From NCBI RefSeq assembly GCF_040546025.1, contig NZ_JBEPNA010000019.1:1-54169 (forward strand): a DNA stretch of 54,169 nucleotides, in the 5' to 3' direction. Source of the DNA: Marisediminicola sp040546025. GTDB taxonomy: Bacteria > Actinomycetota > Actinomycetes > Actinomycetales > Microbacteriaceae. A program made the translations under genes and the position numbers. Below are positions 35,679 to 43,702 of this stretch, in pieces; the stretch's first letter is position 1; each line of letters opens with the position of its first letter. The notes under the pieces were generated by a model that did not search any database, had not been told where the DNA came from, and saw nothing but the letters and a program-made list of their open reading frames with translations.

Positions 35679-36920
35679 CTAGTGCCCGTGTGCTGCCGCC
35701 GGCGCACCGGCATCGGCGCGATTGCGTGGTGTCCACGCGATCGCCGCGATCGTGGCCGCGATCGCGGCAATACCGGCGAGAACCAGAGCCGTGAACGGGA
35801 GGCCGATGAGCGCACCGAGGATGCCGGCGGTCGGGTAGGTGACGATGAAGCAGGCATGGGAGAGGGAGAACTGCGCGGTGAACACGGCCGGCCGGTTTGT
35901 GTCGTTCGATGCGCGCCGCAACAGCCGGGACGACGGCGTCAAGATCAGGGCGGTGGCGGCGCCGAGGTACAGCCAAGTCACCATGAGGGCCACCCAGCTG
36001 GCCGTGGACGCCGGAAATGACGTCACTATCGCGACGACGATCAGCCCGATTGGCAGCGCGCCAGAGCCGGCGAGCATGATCGCTCGGTCGGGCAACGCAT
36101 CCAGCAACTTGGGCAGGGCAAGCGCCACGGTCATCGAGCCGGCACCGTAGGCGGCGAGCAGCAGCGCGACATCCGTCTGCGGTCGGCCGAGGTCGCCCTG
36201 CACCAGCACGACAGTATTCACGATCACCATTGCCGTCGCCGAAGCGACAACGAGGTTCATGGCGAGGAGGCTGCGCAACACGGGGGTGCGCCAGAAGACT
36301 CTGGCGCCGCGAGTGAGGCGCTCCGCGAACGGGGTCGGTGCAGCCTGCCCCATCGCGGGGAAGGTCGTCGTGAGGACCAGAATCGCGGAGCCAACGAACC
36401 CGACGAACGTGCCGACGAACAGGTTGTGATAGCTGATCGCGGTCAGCAACACCGCAGCCAGGAACGGGCTGACGAGGGCTTCGGTGTCGTAGGCAAGCCG
36501 GGACAACGAGAGCGCACGGGTATAGTCGCGCTCGTCCCGGAGGATCTCCGGAATGACAGCTTGAAACGCGGGGGTGAAGGTAGCGGAGGCCGACTGCAGC
36601 ACGAAGATCAGAACGTAGATCTGCCACACCTCGGTCACGAAGGGAAGGCTGATCGCGATGCCGGCGCGGAGCACGTCGGCCGCGACAAGCAGCACTTTCC
36701 GTGGCACGTGACTGGTCGCCGCAGCGATAACCGGGGCAAGACCCACATATGCCAACATTTTGATGGTCAGTGCCGTGCCGAGCACGAGGCCGGCGTCGCC
36801 GCCGGCGATATCGAAAGCCAGCAGCCCGAGCGCAACGGTGAGCAGGCCTGTTCCGAGCAGAGCGACAACTTGGGCACTGAACAGCTTCGCGTAAGCGCCG
36901 TTGCGAAGGACCCTAAGCAT
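35679..36920 (-). CDS. MFS transporter, likely exporter linked to KmtR-like repressor
   Basis: A 413-aa, 12-helix major facilitator protein. The N-terminus (NGAYAKLFSAQVVALLGTGLL) and the loop with ATSHVPRKVLLVAADVLRAG match the efflux-type MFS group. It ends with a His-containing tail (APAAAHGH). Its ATG lies inside the 3' end of the repressor gene (8-bp overlap), so the two are co-translated. Because the repressor has the ligand set of a Ni/Co sensor, export of Ni2+ or Co2+ is a reasonable guess, but MFS substrate cannot be read from sequence. Confidence 0.85.
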   Translation of the reverse strand: MLRVLRNGAYAKLFSAQVVALLGTGLLTVALGLLAFDIAGGDAGLVLGTALTIKMLAYVGLAPVIAAATSHVPRKVLLVAADVLRAGIAISLPFVTEVWQIYVLIFVLQSASATFTPAFQAVIPEILRDERDYTRALSLSRLAYDTEALVSPFLAAVLLTAISYHNLFVGTFVGFVGSAILVLTTTFPAMGQAAPTPFAERLTRGARVFWRTPVLRSLLAMNLVVASATAMVIVNTVVLVQGDLGRPQTDVALLLAAYGAGSMTVALALPKLLDALPDRAIMLAGSGALPIGLIVVAIVTSFPASTASWVALMVTWLYLGAATALILTPSSRLLRRASNDTNRPAVFTAQFSLSHACFIVTYPTAGILGALIGLPFTALVLAGIAAIAATIAAIAWTPRNRADAGAPAAAHGH

Positions 36921-37302
36921 TGGTGATGGTCCTGCCGGTCGCGGAGGACGGATGCTCGACCCGGTGGTGCGACGGGTCGGTCTCGAGCGCGTGCTCGGCC
37001 TGGAATATCGCATCTGCGACCAGCTGCCTGGCATGCTCGTTCGCTAGCCGGTAAAACACCCGGTTGCCCTCGTGGCGGGTCGCGACGATCCGGGCAAGCC
37101 GCAGCTTTGCGAGGTGCTGCGAAACGGCGGCGGGGGGCTTGTCGAGGGCATCGGCCAATTGGTTGACCGACAGCTCTCCGTCGCGGAGGGCGAGAATGAT
37201 GCCAACCCGGGTCGCATCGGCCAACATCGAGAAGATCTCAACGGCAAGCTCGACGTACTGGCTGTCAGGCGAAAGGCCGCACATTCGCGTATCTGCATTC
37301 AT
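36913..37302 (-). CDS. ArsR/SmtB-family repressor, KmtR-like (Ni/Co sensor)
   Basis: A 129-aa winged-helix repressor (VEIFSMLADATRVGIILAL; SVNQLADALDKPPAAVSQHLA recognition helix). It follows M. tuberculosis KmtR closely. The ligand positions of KmtR (His88, Glu101, His102, His110, His111) appear here at His90, Glu103, His104, His112 and His113, a constant offset of two. This supports Ni2+/Co2+ sensing. The start at 37302 lies inside its own palindrome at 37291-37310; a longer start at 37338 and a shorter one at 37284 are possible. It lies 45 bases after the GmrSD-like gene. Confidence 0.88.
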   Translation of the reverse strand: MNADTRMCGLSPDSQYVELAVEIFSMLADATRVGIILALRDGELSVNQLADALDKPPAAVSQHLAKLRLARIVATRHEGNRVFYRLANEHARQLVADAIFQAEHALETDPSHHRVEHPSSATGRTITNA

Positions 37303-37310
37303 ATGCAGAT
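37291..37310 (-). promoter_or_regulatory. ArsR-type operator palindrome at repressor start
   Basis: ATCTGCAT-TCAT-ATGCAGAT is an inverted repeat with perfect 8-bp arms in GC-rich surroundings, covering the chosen start codon of the repressor. ArsR/SmtB proteins bind such repeats as dimers and block transcription, so this is probably the autoregulatory site for the repressor-MFS pair. Confidence 0.7.
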
Positions 37311-37347
37311 TGTCGCACGATTTTCCGGAGCAGTGCATTCTCCCGAG

Positions 37348-39360
37348 CTACATTGCGGCCCCGACATACGAGTACTTCACGAAAACCTCGGAGGCGAGGC
37401 CGGTCTCGTCGAGCACGCCCTGCACCGCGGTGAGCATGTACTTCGAGTCCCAGCCCATATAGAGAAAGTGGGTCTCGTCGAGCGAATCCCAGTGGCCGTT
37501 CCAGGCCCGCGCCTCGAAGATCGGCCCGCCGCGCCGGGCGCTGAATGCGGTGACCGTGTCGCGATCGTCGGCCCAGAGCCGGCTGAAGATGCGGTTGAAC
37601 AGGTACTTCATGTCGGGGACTTCCCAGTGCTCGCCGCGGTACTCGACGTACTCGAACTCCCGCTGCCAGCCGCGCGGCCAACCACGCCGCCTCTGCGCGT
37701 CGAGGATAGGGGTGAGCCCGTCGTCGTCGATTCCGGCGGCCGTCGGGCGAGCCCAGATCGCCAGGAAGTCGGCGGTGAGACGCGCGGCCCGCTCGGCGAT
37801 CGCGGCGGTGCCCCAGACGGAAGTATCGGTGAGCTCGCGGGTCGCGGCGATCGAGCTCCGCGCGTAGATGGCGGTGCACTTCTCCGGGAAGGAGGCGTCA
37901 ACCGCGCGCTCGGCAAACGACTCCTCGAGCAGGGTGAGGTTTCCGAGCGAATCGGCGAGCGCCCGATGGCTGTTCTGCTCGTCGTCGCTGTAGTCCGCCC
38001 ACTCCCGCACCCCGTCGCCGCTCCACGCGTCGCCGGGTCCAAGCGGGAAGATGTGCTCCACGTCGAGCTCGGCCAGCGTGTCGACGCCGGCGAGGCGACC
38101 GAGCACATAGGCTGGGTGGGGGAGTGCGCCATACTTGAGCTCCACGCGCACACGGGCATCCGACGGGGTTATCCGGGCGATCGCGGCGTCGAGGCTCTGC
38201 GGTCCCGCGTCCCGTGCACGGCAGAGTCGCGCCACGAGCCGGTCGTTGCTGAGTCCGACCACGGTTCTGCGCAGCAGAAGAGACTGGATGTGCTCCAGTG
38301 TGCCGATCAGGGCATCCCGGTCCACCGTGCCGCGCGAGTAGTCGCGGTAGGCGCGCATCACGAGCGGGTACATGCCTCGCCCGACGGTGTTGACGTAGCC
38401 CAGTTGGCGGGCCAGCTCCGCGTCCGGCTCGAGCGTCGGCTCGAGGAGGATGCGGTAGACCGCCGAGTTCGCGGACCATTCTGGGGCGAGCGTACGCAGT
38501 GTCTCGAGGTCGAGGCGCGGGAACTCGTGCCGGAACGCGTCGTACACCCCGCGCCCGTCGCTGACGTCGATCTCGCGGCCGGTCGTCATGACCAGGTAGT
38601 GCCGCCAGAAGCCTGCGATGGACTCCCCGGTGTTCTGCTCGATCGGCAGCCAGAAAGACGCCTCGATCTCGGTCTGCTCCGCGTGAGACAGGCCCATCAG
38701 CACGTAGTTGTGGATCAGTTCGTGGTCACGAAGTGGTTCGCCGGTGGAGTTGAGGCTCTCGAAGATCTGCTGGGCGTTGGCCTCCGCGCCGAGGGTGATG
38801 GCGACGTGCTCAAGCCGTTGCAGTCCCGCCCAGATGCGCGGCACCTCTTCGGCGGGAACCTGGCTACGGAAGAAGGCGTAGTTGTCGTCGAACCGTGAGT
38901 CGCGCAGATCGCCGGCGGCCAGCCGTCGGCCCAGCACGACGCTCTCGAAGACGTCCGCCCAGGCCCGGTGCGGGCGGAGCTTGGTTCGGCTGCCGTCACC
39001 GGCGAGCACGAGCACCTGTTCCAGTTCGGCGGCAAGCGCGTGATCGCCGAACTGCTGACCCTGAACGGTGTGGTGCAGGGCCGCGATCAGCAGCATGAGC
39101 GTGGTGATGCGCTGCTGGCCGTCGATGAGCACGAGCTCCTCGGATGCGGTGCTCCCGGCGGAGAGGATCGAGCCGATGAAGTGCCGGTGCAGGTCGTCCG
39201 AGTCGGCGACGGCGCGTATGTCGGCGAGCAACTGCTCGCATCCGCCGATGTCCCAGCGGTACTGGCGTTGGTAGACGGGCACGACGATGGTGGTGTTCGC
39301 GGCGGAGAGCCAGCGAATCGTGTTGACCGCGGTCGCAGTGATGTTGGTGGCAGTGGCCAT
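37348..39360 (-). CDS. Fused GmrSD-type restriction enzyme (DUF262-DUF1524)
   Basis: About 670 aa. The N-terminal DUF262 part has VPVYQRQYRWD (~28-37) and the nucleotide-binding IDGQQRITTL (~79-88), with LNSTGEPLRDHELI further on. The C-terminal DUF1524 nuclease part has DVEHIFPLG (His ~436) and SLGNLTLLEESFAERAVD with SFPEKCTAIY, matching the HNH-like motif. GmrSD enzymes are GTP-dependent nucleases that cut modified (for example glucosylated 5-hydroxymethylcytosine) phage DNA, so it is a candidate type IV defence enzyme. About 80 further residues (EYVEYRGEHWEVP onward) are unrecognised. The start could be TTG 39369. Confidence 0.85.
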   Translation of the reverse strand: MATATNITATAVNTIRWLSAANTTIVVPVYQRQYRWDIGGCEQLLADIRAVADSDDLHRHFIGSILSAGSTASEELVLIDGQQRITTLMLLIAALHHTVQGQQFGDHALAAELEQVLVLAGDGSRTKLRPHRAWADVFESVVLGRRLAAGDLRDSRFDDNYAFFRSQVPAEEVPRIWAGLQRLEHVAITLGAEANAQQIFESLNSTGEPLRDHELIHNYVLMGLSHAEQTEIEASFWLPIEQNTGESIAGFWRHYLVMTTGREIDVSDGRGVYDAFRHEFPRLDLETLRTLAPEWSANSAVYRILLEPTLEPDAELARQLGYVNTVGRGMYPLVMRAYRDYSRGTVDRDALIGTLEHIQSLLLRRTVVGLSNDRLVARLCRARDAGPQSLDAAIARITPSDARVRVELKYGALPHPAYVLGRLAGVDTLAELDVEHIFPLGPGDAWSGDGVREWADYSDDEQNSHRALADSLGNLTLLEESFAERAVDASFPEKCTAIYARSSIAATRELTDTSVWGTAAIAERAARLTADFLAIWARPTAAGIDDDGLTPILDAQRRRGWPRGWQREFEYVEYRGEHWEVPDMKYLFNRIFSRLWADDRDTVTAFSARRGGPIFEARAWNGHWDSLDETHFLYMGWDSKYMLTAVQGVLDETGLASEVFVKYSYVGAAM

Positions 39361-39376
39361 GTCGATCAACTGTATC

Positions 39377-39395
39377 CGAAGGTAGGCTTACCTAA
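39377..39395. promoter_or_regulatory. Iron box (DtxR/IdeR-type operator)
   Basis: CGAAGGTAGGCTTACCTAA lies between the divergent GmrSD-like and oxygenase-like genes. It matches most positions of the DtxR/IdeR consensus TWAGGTTAGSCTWACCTWA, with the whole right half intact. It is 40 bases before the oxygenase-like gene start, the usual place for repression. It could also affect the GmrSD gene, whose start is 16 bases away. The regulator is outside the window. Confidence 0.7.
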
Positions 39396-39435
39396 GTTGG
39401 GCCTGTTAAAACGTGCTGGCCCCTGACGAAAGGAC

Positions 39436-40221
39436 ATGATCTCGATCATGGGTTATATCAAATCGGCTGCACTCGACGAGACCGGCTACGTCGTGCTCGA
39501 CCGCTACAACCAGGAGCTCGAGCCGAAGGAGTGGCTCGACATCGAGTATGTCGACTGGAAGTCCTCCGGCGAGACCCGTTTCGCTCCGCTCGCCAGTGCG
39601 TTCGGCGAGATCGAGGTCAACGGATTCTGGAACCACAAGCCGCCGCGCACCGACAAAGACGGCGTGTGGATCCCGTCCCAGGTCGAGAAGGCGCCGAACC
39701 TCACCCGTCGCGCCCAGGAGCCCGGCTCCAACGTCGGCCGCTGCCGGGTCATCGAGCTGCTGCCGAACACCTACGCCGACTGCCTCTACAACCTGCACCA
39801 GGACGACAACAACCGCCTGAACCCGGATGGCACCGGCTGGGTCGTGCGTGGATTCTTCAACCTCTCCGATGACGAGACCAGCTACTTCGTGCTGCGCGAG
39901 AACCGCACCGACCCGAGCGTCGAGTACCGCATCGCGCTTCCCGCCGGCGCCCAGCTGATCATCGACACGCAGCGCCTGTGGCACGCTGCCACCCATCTCG
40001 GCAGCGACCCGCGCTACTGCCTGATCACCTCGTGGGAGTCGGGCCCCCAGCTCGACGAGTACATCGCGAAGCACAACGGCGTGAGCCGCGTGCCCAACGT
40101 CGACGTGGCGCAGGACGTTCTCGACGCCGGCCAGGCCGAGCAGACGCGGCGCATCGCCGCCCGTGCCGCGTACTACGCGGCCAAGGGCCAGGCCGAGAAG
40201 ACGGCGATGAGCGAGGCCTGA
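39436..40221 (+). CDS. Fe(II)/2-oxoglutarate oxygenase-like protein
   Basis: A 261-aa soluble protein of a family I cannot name with certainty. It shows a double-stranded beta-helix iron triad: His121-x-Asp123 in LHQDDNN and a distal His183 (or His187) in LWHAATHLG, followed by PRYCLITSWESG with a candidate 2OG-binding Arg. GRCRVIELLPNTYADCLYN precedes the motif. The C-terminus is Ala/Glu-rich and probably helical. An iron box lies just upstream, so it should be made under iron limitation. The start is unclear: ATG 39436 is too close to AAAGGA and ATG 39448 too far. Confidence 0.65.
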   Translation: MISIMGYIKSAALDETGYVVLDRYNQELEPKEWLDIEYVDWKSSGETRFAPLASAFGEIEVNGFWNHKPPRTDKDGVWIPSQVEKAPNLTRRAQEPGSNVGRCRVIELLPNTYADCLYNLHQDDNNRLNPDGTGWVVRGFFNLSDDETSYFVLRENRTDPSVEYRIALPAGAQLIIDTQRLWHAATHLGSDPRYCLITSWESGPQLDEYIAKHNGVSRVPNVDVAQDVLDAGQAEQTRRIAARAAYYAAKGQAEKTAMSEA

Positions 40222-40255
40222 TCCTCGGGCTTGACGCCAGTTGGACCAGATTCAC

Positions 40256-40283
40256 GAAACGCCCTCCTCCGGGAGGGCGTTTC
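40256..40283 (+). terminator. Strong hairpin after the oxygenase-like gene
   Basis: GAAACGCCCTCC-TCCG-GGAGGGCGTTTC is a perfect 12-bp stem with a 4-base TCCG loop, 35 bases past the stop. There is no run of T after it, so it may be a GC-rich terminator or a processing site. Confidence 0.65.
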
Positions 40284-40319
40284 GCGTCTCCGCGCTGCCC
40301 CCGGCGTTAGGCTGCGCGA

Positions 40320-40907
40320 GTGACGAACATCCCTCAGGGCGAAACGCCCCACCACCTCAACCGATTCTTCGTCAAGCAGCGCATCACCATGATGGTGAAC
40401 CGCTACGAGATCAGGGAGGCGAAGCCCGACGGCTCCGAGGGTGGCGTGATCGCCATCGCCCAGCAGAAGCGGATGGCATTCAAAGAGCAGGTCACCTTCT
40501 ACGCCGACGAAGCGCGCACACGGCCCGTGTTCTCGTTCAAGGCCCGGCAGGCCCTCGACCTCGCCGCGGTCTACGACGTGACGGATGCTGCGGGAGAGCC
40601 GCTCGGTTTTTTCCAGAAGGACTTCCGCGCGAGCCTGCTGCGATCGAGCTTCCACCTCGGCGGCCCCGGCCTCGAGGCGTATGGGCAGGAGAGGAACCCG
40701 GCCATCGGCGTCATCCGCCGCTTCATCGACCTCCCGTTCGCGTTCCACTTCGACTTCACCGACCGCAGCTCGGGCGCGATCGTCATGTCGAGCGAGCGCC
40801 AGTTCTCGCTTCGCGACCGATACACGGTCACTGTTCCCGACCCACGGCTCGACTTCCGGCTCGCCGCCGCGATGGCGGTCGGGCTCGACGCGTTGATGCA
40901 GCGCTGA
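40320..40907 (+). CDS. LURP-one/Tubby-like fold protein
   Basis: A 195-aa protein starting at GTG 40320. It shows the LURP-one-related layout: NRFFVKQRITMMVNRYEI, then KARQALDLAAVYDVTDAAGEP, then IRRFIDLPFAFHFDFTDRSSG and RYTVTVPD, ending with AAAMAVGLDALM. This is the closed 12-strand barrel around a hydrophobic helix also found in scramblases. Bacterial members have no settled function. It stands alone behind the hairpin. Confidence 0.75.
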   Translation: MTNIPQGETPHHLNRFFVKQRITMMVNRYEIREAKPDGSEGGVIAIAQQKRMAFKEQVTFYADEARTRPVFSFKARQALDLAAVYDVTDAAGEPLGFFQKDFRASLLRSSFHLGGPGLEAYGQERNPAIGVIRRFIDLPFAFHFDFTDRSSGAIVMSSERQFSLRDRYTVTVPDPRLDFRLAAAMAVGLDALMQR

Positions 40908-41027
40908 CGCGTGGGGAACGGCCCGCTTGGCACGCGGTGCCGGAAGGTGATCGATTGGGGGACTTTCGCCCCGAGACTATGTCACTGTTCTCGCTTACCG
41001 TGGACGGCAGGATCAGGGAGGTCACGC

Positions 41028-41366
41028 GTGGGTGTATTGCTCTATGGCACTGGAATGACACGGTTCGAGTTCGACGACCGGGTTCTTACCCACCTGCAGC
41101 TCGTGATCACGGCGAAGCTCCGCCGGGACGAGCGCTTCATGTGCACGTGGACGCTGCCCGTCGACACCGGCGGAGGACGCGTCAGCATCTGGTTCGACCC
41201 GAGCATCCCCCTGTGCTTCCAGTACGCGAAGGTGGCGGTCGGTCCCGTCAATGCGGCGTGGCTTGGGGAGCTGATGAGGTCCGCGAACAGCGTCGGGGGG
41301 CTGCACGTGCTCCCCGAGCCGCTCGCCGCCCCGGCCCAGCAGTTCGCGGAAGTTACGGCGGGATAG
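41028..41366 (+). CDS. DUF7882-type small protein (often mislabelled DNA ligase)
   Basis: A 112-aa protein. The GTG at 41028 sits behind CAGGGAGG and begins MGVLLYGTGMTRFEFDDR, then LRRDERFMCTW, GGGRVSIWFDPSIPL and GGLHVLPE. This is the small family widespread in Microbacteriaceae, often named ATP-dependent DNA ligase from neighbouring-gene confusion; no ligase motif (KxDG) is present. Function unknown. It supports the taxonomic guess for the window. The 120 bases before it hold nothing else. Confidence 0.8.
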   Translation: MGVLLYGTGMTRFEFDDRVLTHLQLVITAKLRRDERFMCTWTLPVDTGGGRVSIWFDPSIPLCFQYAKVAVGPVNAAWLGELMRSANSVGGLHVLPEPLAAPAQQFAEVTAG

Positions 41367-41370
41367 CCGG

Positions 41371-42021
41371 TCAGTCGCGCCCCATCCACGTGGCCACGTC
41401 GACCTCGTTGTCTTCGGCGTCGGCGAGTGTCCACCAGGCGGGAGCGTGCTCGTCGGTGACGAGGTGGCCCCCGGCGGCGATCGCCGCCTCGACGCGCGCC
41501 TCGGCCGCATCGTGCGGAACCCAGACATCCACATGGATGCGGTTGCGCTGGGGGCGCGGGGCGTCCATCTCCTGGAACCAGATTGAGGGCCCGCGCCCGA
41601 ACCGATCCTCGAGGTCGGCGTCGCCGACCTGCGTATAGCCGAGAACGGCCCGCCAGAACGGCATCACCTGCGGTGCGACGAGCGAGTCGATCGTCAGGTC
41701 GATGTCGTGAAGGGCGACCGGGTCGGCCGGAATGTCGAGTTCGTGGGCGACCTCGGAGATCTGGCGCGCGAGGCTGGCGTCGCGGGTGCTCAGCCCTCCG
41801 ACCTCGTGGGTGATCAGTCGCACGGTGACACCGGCGTAGCGCAGGTCGATGTCGGGGTGATGGTTCGCGGCATCCGCCAGTTCGGCAATAGCGTCGACCA
41901 GCTGGGCGCCCGCCTGGAACGAACCGGTGCGGAAGTACGCGCAGACCCCGTGGGCCAGCATCCGCCAGCCTTCGACTCCCGCGCCGTCATGGAATTGCCT
42001 GGGTGTGATCTGCTCCACCAT
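41371..42021 (-). CDS. Fusion of pterin-4a-carbinolamine dehydratase-like and VOC domains
   Basis: A 216-aa protein. Residues ~1-95 follow the PCD/DCoH fold: a first strand-helix part, then NHHPDIDLRYAGVTVRL and GGLSTRD, where the His-His-Pro active-site motif is present. Residues ~110-216 follow a vicinal-oxygen-chelate domain (LTIDSLVAPQVMPFWRAVLGY; RIHVDVWVPHDAAEARVEAA; WWTLADAEDNEVDVATW). PCD dehydrates 4a-hydroxytetrahydropterin; VOC domains chelate a metal or bind small ligands. The pair occurs in actinobacteria, without a defined substrate that I know. The gene is divergent from the ArsR gene, 90 bases apart. Confidence 0.85.
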   Translation of the reverse strand: MVEQITPRQFHDGAGVEGWRMLAHGVCAYFRTGSFQAGAQLVDAIAELADAANHHPDIDLRYAGVTVRLITHEVGGLSTRDASLARQISEVAHELDIPADPVALHDIDLTIDSLVAPQVMPFWRAVLGYTQVGDADLEDRFGRGPSIWFQEMDAPRPQRNRIHVDVWVPHDAAEARVEAAIAAGGHLVTDEHAPAWWTLADAEDNEVDVATWMGRD

Positions 42022-42102
42022 GCGTTTCACGGTAGACCCGTGGTCGCCGGGCGCGGAAGGGCCAAAATTGCCCATTGCGCCCGCGATGATAGAGCGCTAA
42101 CG

Positions 42103-42120
42103 TACAACCAAATGGTTGTA
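42103..42120 (+). promoter_or_regulatory. Perfect palindromic operator over ArsR-family start codon
   Basis: TACAACCA-AA-TGGTTGTA is a perfect 18-base inverted repeat that contains the ATG at 42112. Sites of this ACAACC(N)GGTTGT type commonly precede ArsR regulators paired with SRPBCC genes, so this is the likely autoregulatory site. Confidence 0.8.
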
Positions 42121-42477
42121 GAAAAGTCGAGCGACACCCAGCTGAGCGAAGCTGAGGTGGATCGCATCTTCCAGGCACTGGCGGATGCGACTCGCCGCGA
42201 CATCGTCGCCCGGGTGACCACCCGCGAGCGGTCGGTCTCCGACCTGGCGCGCGTGTACACCATGAGCTTCGCCGCGGTCCAGAAGCACGTGGCGGTGCTC
42301 GAGCGGGCGAGGCTCGTCACCAAGAAGCGTCGGGGGAGGGAGCAGATCGTGCACCCCGACCCGAGCATGCTCCGGAGAGCGGCACGGCTGCTCGACTCCT
42401 ATGAGGAGATCTGGCGTGGCCGGGCCGATCGCATCGACCAGTTGCTGGCCGAGGATGAGAAGGGAATGAAGCAATGA
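42112..42477 (+). CDS. ArsR-family regulator paired with SRPBCC gene
   Basis: A 121-aa winged-helix regulator: IFQALADATRRDIVARVTTRE, then SVSDLARVYTMSFAAVQKHVAVLERARLV (recognition helix), then RGREQIVHPD. It lacks the usual metal-binding Cys or His pairs, as expected for members that pair with AHSA1/SRPBCC proteins. The start codon lies in a perfect palindrome. It overlaps the next gene by four bases (ATGA). Confidence 0.92.
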   Translation: MVVEKSSDTQLSEAEVDRIFQALADATRRDIVARVTTRERSVSDLARVYTMSFAAVQKHVAVLERARLVTKKRRGREQIVHPDPSMLRRAARLLDSYEEIWRGRADRIDQLLAEDEKGMKQ

Positions 42478-42968
42478 CCGTAGTGAGCATTGAGAAGGAC
42501 GTCGAGGCCCTCACGATGAAGTTCATCGCGGAGTTCGACGCGGGCATCGACCGGGTCTGGCAGCTCTGGAAGGACCCGCGTCAGCTTGAGCGCTGGTGGG
42601 GACCGCCGACCTACCCGGCGACCTTCGAGAAGCACGACTTTCGGGTGGGAGGGCGATCCGCCTATTACATGACCGGCCCGGACGGCGAGAAGCCCCGCGG
42701 ATGGTGGCAGATCACGGCGATCGAGGAGCCGACCAGGTTCGAGTTCGACGACGGCTTCGCGGACGACGACGGCAACCCGGTCGACGCGATGGGCATCGTC
42801 CACGGCGTCGTGACCCTGGACGAGGTCGGTGGCAAGACCCGAATGACCTCGCTCTCGAGCTTCGAGAGCGCCGAGCAGCTCCAGCAGATGATGGAGATGG
42901 GCATGGAGGAGGGAATGCGGGAGGCGATGGGCCAGATGGACGCGATCCTCGCGGAGGTCAAGGTCTGA
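42474..42968 (+). CDS. SRPBCC/AHSA1-family protein
   Basis: A 164-aa protein of the START-like fold. The AHSA1 marks are RVWQLWKDPRQLERWWGPPTYP, then DFRVGGRSAYYMTGPDGEK and KTRMTSLSSFESAEQLQQM. These proteins bind small hydrophobic ligands and often pair with an ArsR gene as here. The C-terminal helix is Met-rich (MMEMGMEEGM), which is common in the family. The ligand is unknown. It overlaps the regulator by four bases. Confidence 0.92.
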   Translation: MTVVSIEKDVEALTMKFIAEFDAGIDRVWQLWKDPRQLERWWGPPTYPATFEKHDFRVGGRSAYYMTGPDGEKPRGWWQITAIEEPTRFEFDDGFADDDGNPVDAMGIVHGVVTLDEVGGKTRMTSLSSFESAEQLQQMMEMGMEEGMREAMGQMDAILAEVKV

Positions 42969-43015
42969 GCCCGGCCGAACGACGGAGCGGGCACATCGCG
43001 CCTAGGCTTGCGGCC

Positions 43016-43702
43016 ATGTCGCAGCCCCGTGGTGACGCCCGCTCCGAACTCGGCGCCCTGTGCGCGCGCGGGATCGACTGGGCAGTGGGTCCCTCGCGGA
43101 TGCTGCTCGACTACTCCCGCGCGCGCCGGGCCGCCGTGCTCGTGCTGTTCGGGGTGCTCGACTCGCTGCCGGCCCGGGCAACGTCGGCGGCCGCGGCAGG
43201 CCCGGTGGCACGCGACCTCGACGTGCTCCTGCAACGCAGGGCGGTGACGATGGGCCACCACCCCGGGCAGATCTCTTTCCCGGGCGGGGGAGCCGACGCA
43301 TCCGATTCCGACGCGGCGGCGACCGCGCTGCGCGAGGCCGTCGAGGAGACCGGACTCGACCCGAGCGGCGTCGAGATTCTGGGGACGCTGCCCGAGCTGC
43401 CGCTGCCGGTCAGCAACAATCTCGTCACCCCGGTTCCCGCCTGGTGGACGCGCACCTCGCAGGTGGCCGCGGTCGACCACCGGGAGTCGGTGGAGGTGTT
43501 CCGCGTTCCGGTCGCCGACCTGCTCGACCCCGCGAACCGCGCCAGCGTGGTGCACGAGTGGCGCGGGCGCACCGTGCACACCCCCGCCTTCACCCTCGAC
43601 GGCGCACTCGTGTGGGGATTCACCGCGATCGTGCTCTCCCGCATGTTCGACGAGCTCGACTGGTCCGTGTCGTGGGATCGAGAGCGCCTGGTGCTGCCGT
43701 GA
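43016..43702 (+). CDS. CoA pyrophosphatase-type Nudix hydrolase
   Basis: A 228-aa Nudix protein starting at ATG 43016. The Nudix box is GADASDSDAAATALREAVEETGL, where the essential REAVEETG core is intact, preceded by the UPF0035 motif HPGQISFPGG typical of CoA and NUDT7/8-type pyrophosphatases. The reaction cuts CoA or acyl-CoA to 3',5'-ADP and phosphopantetheine. It overlaps the next gene by four bases (GTGA). Confidence 0.92.
   Translation: MSQPRGDARSELGALCARGIDWAVGPSRMLLDYSRARRAAVLVLFGVLDSLPARATSAAAAGPVARDLDVLLQRRAVTMGHHPGQISFPGGGADASDSDAAATALREAVEETGLDPSGVEILGTLPELPLPVSNNLVTPVPAWWTRTSQVAAVDHRESVEVFRVPVADLLDPANRASVVHEWRGRTVHTPAFTLDGALVWGFTAIVLSRMFDELDWSVSWDRERLVLP

Noticed and set aside
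37072..38898. 608-codon open frame on the plus strand
   Set aside because: It lies fully antisense to the GmrSD-like gene, whose DUF262 and DUF1524 motifs are clear. The translation is low-complexity Arg/Gly/Val/Glu typical of a GC-rich shadow frame.
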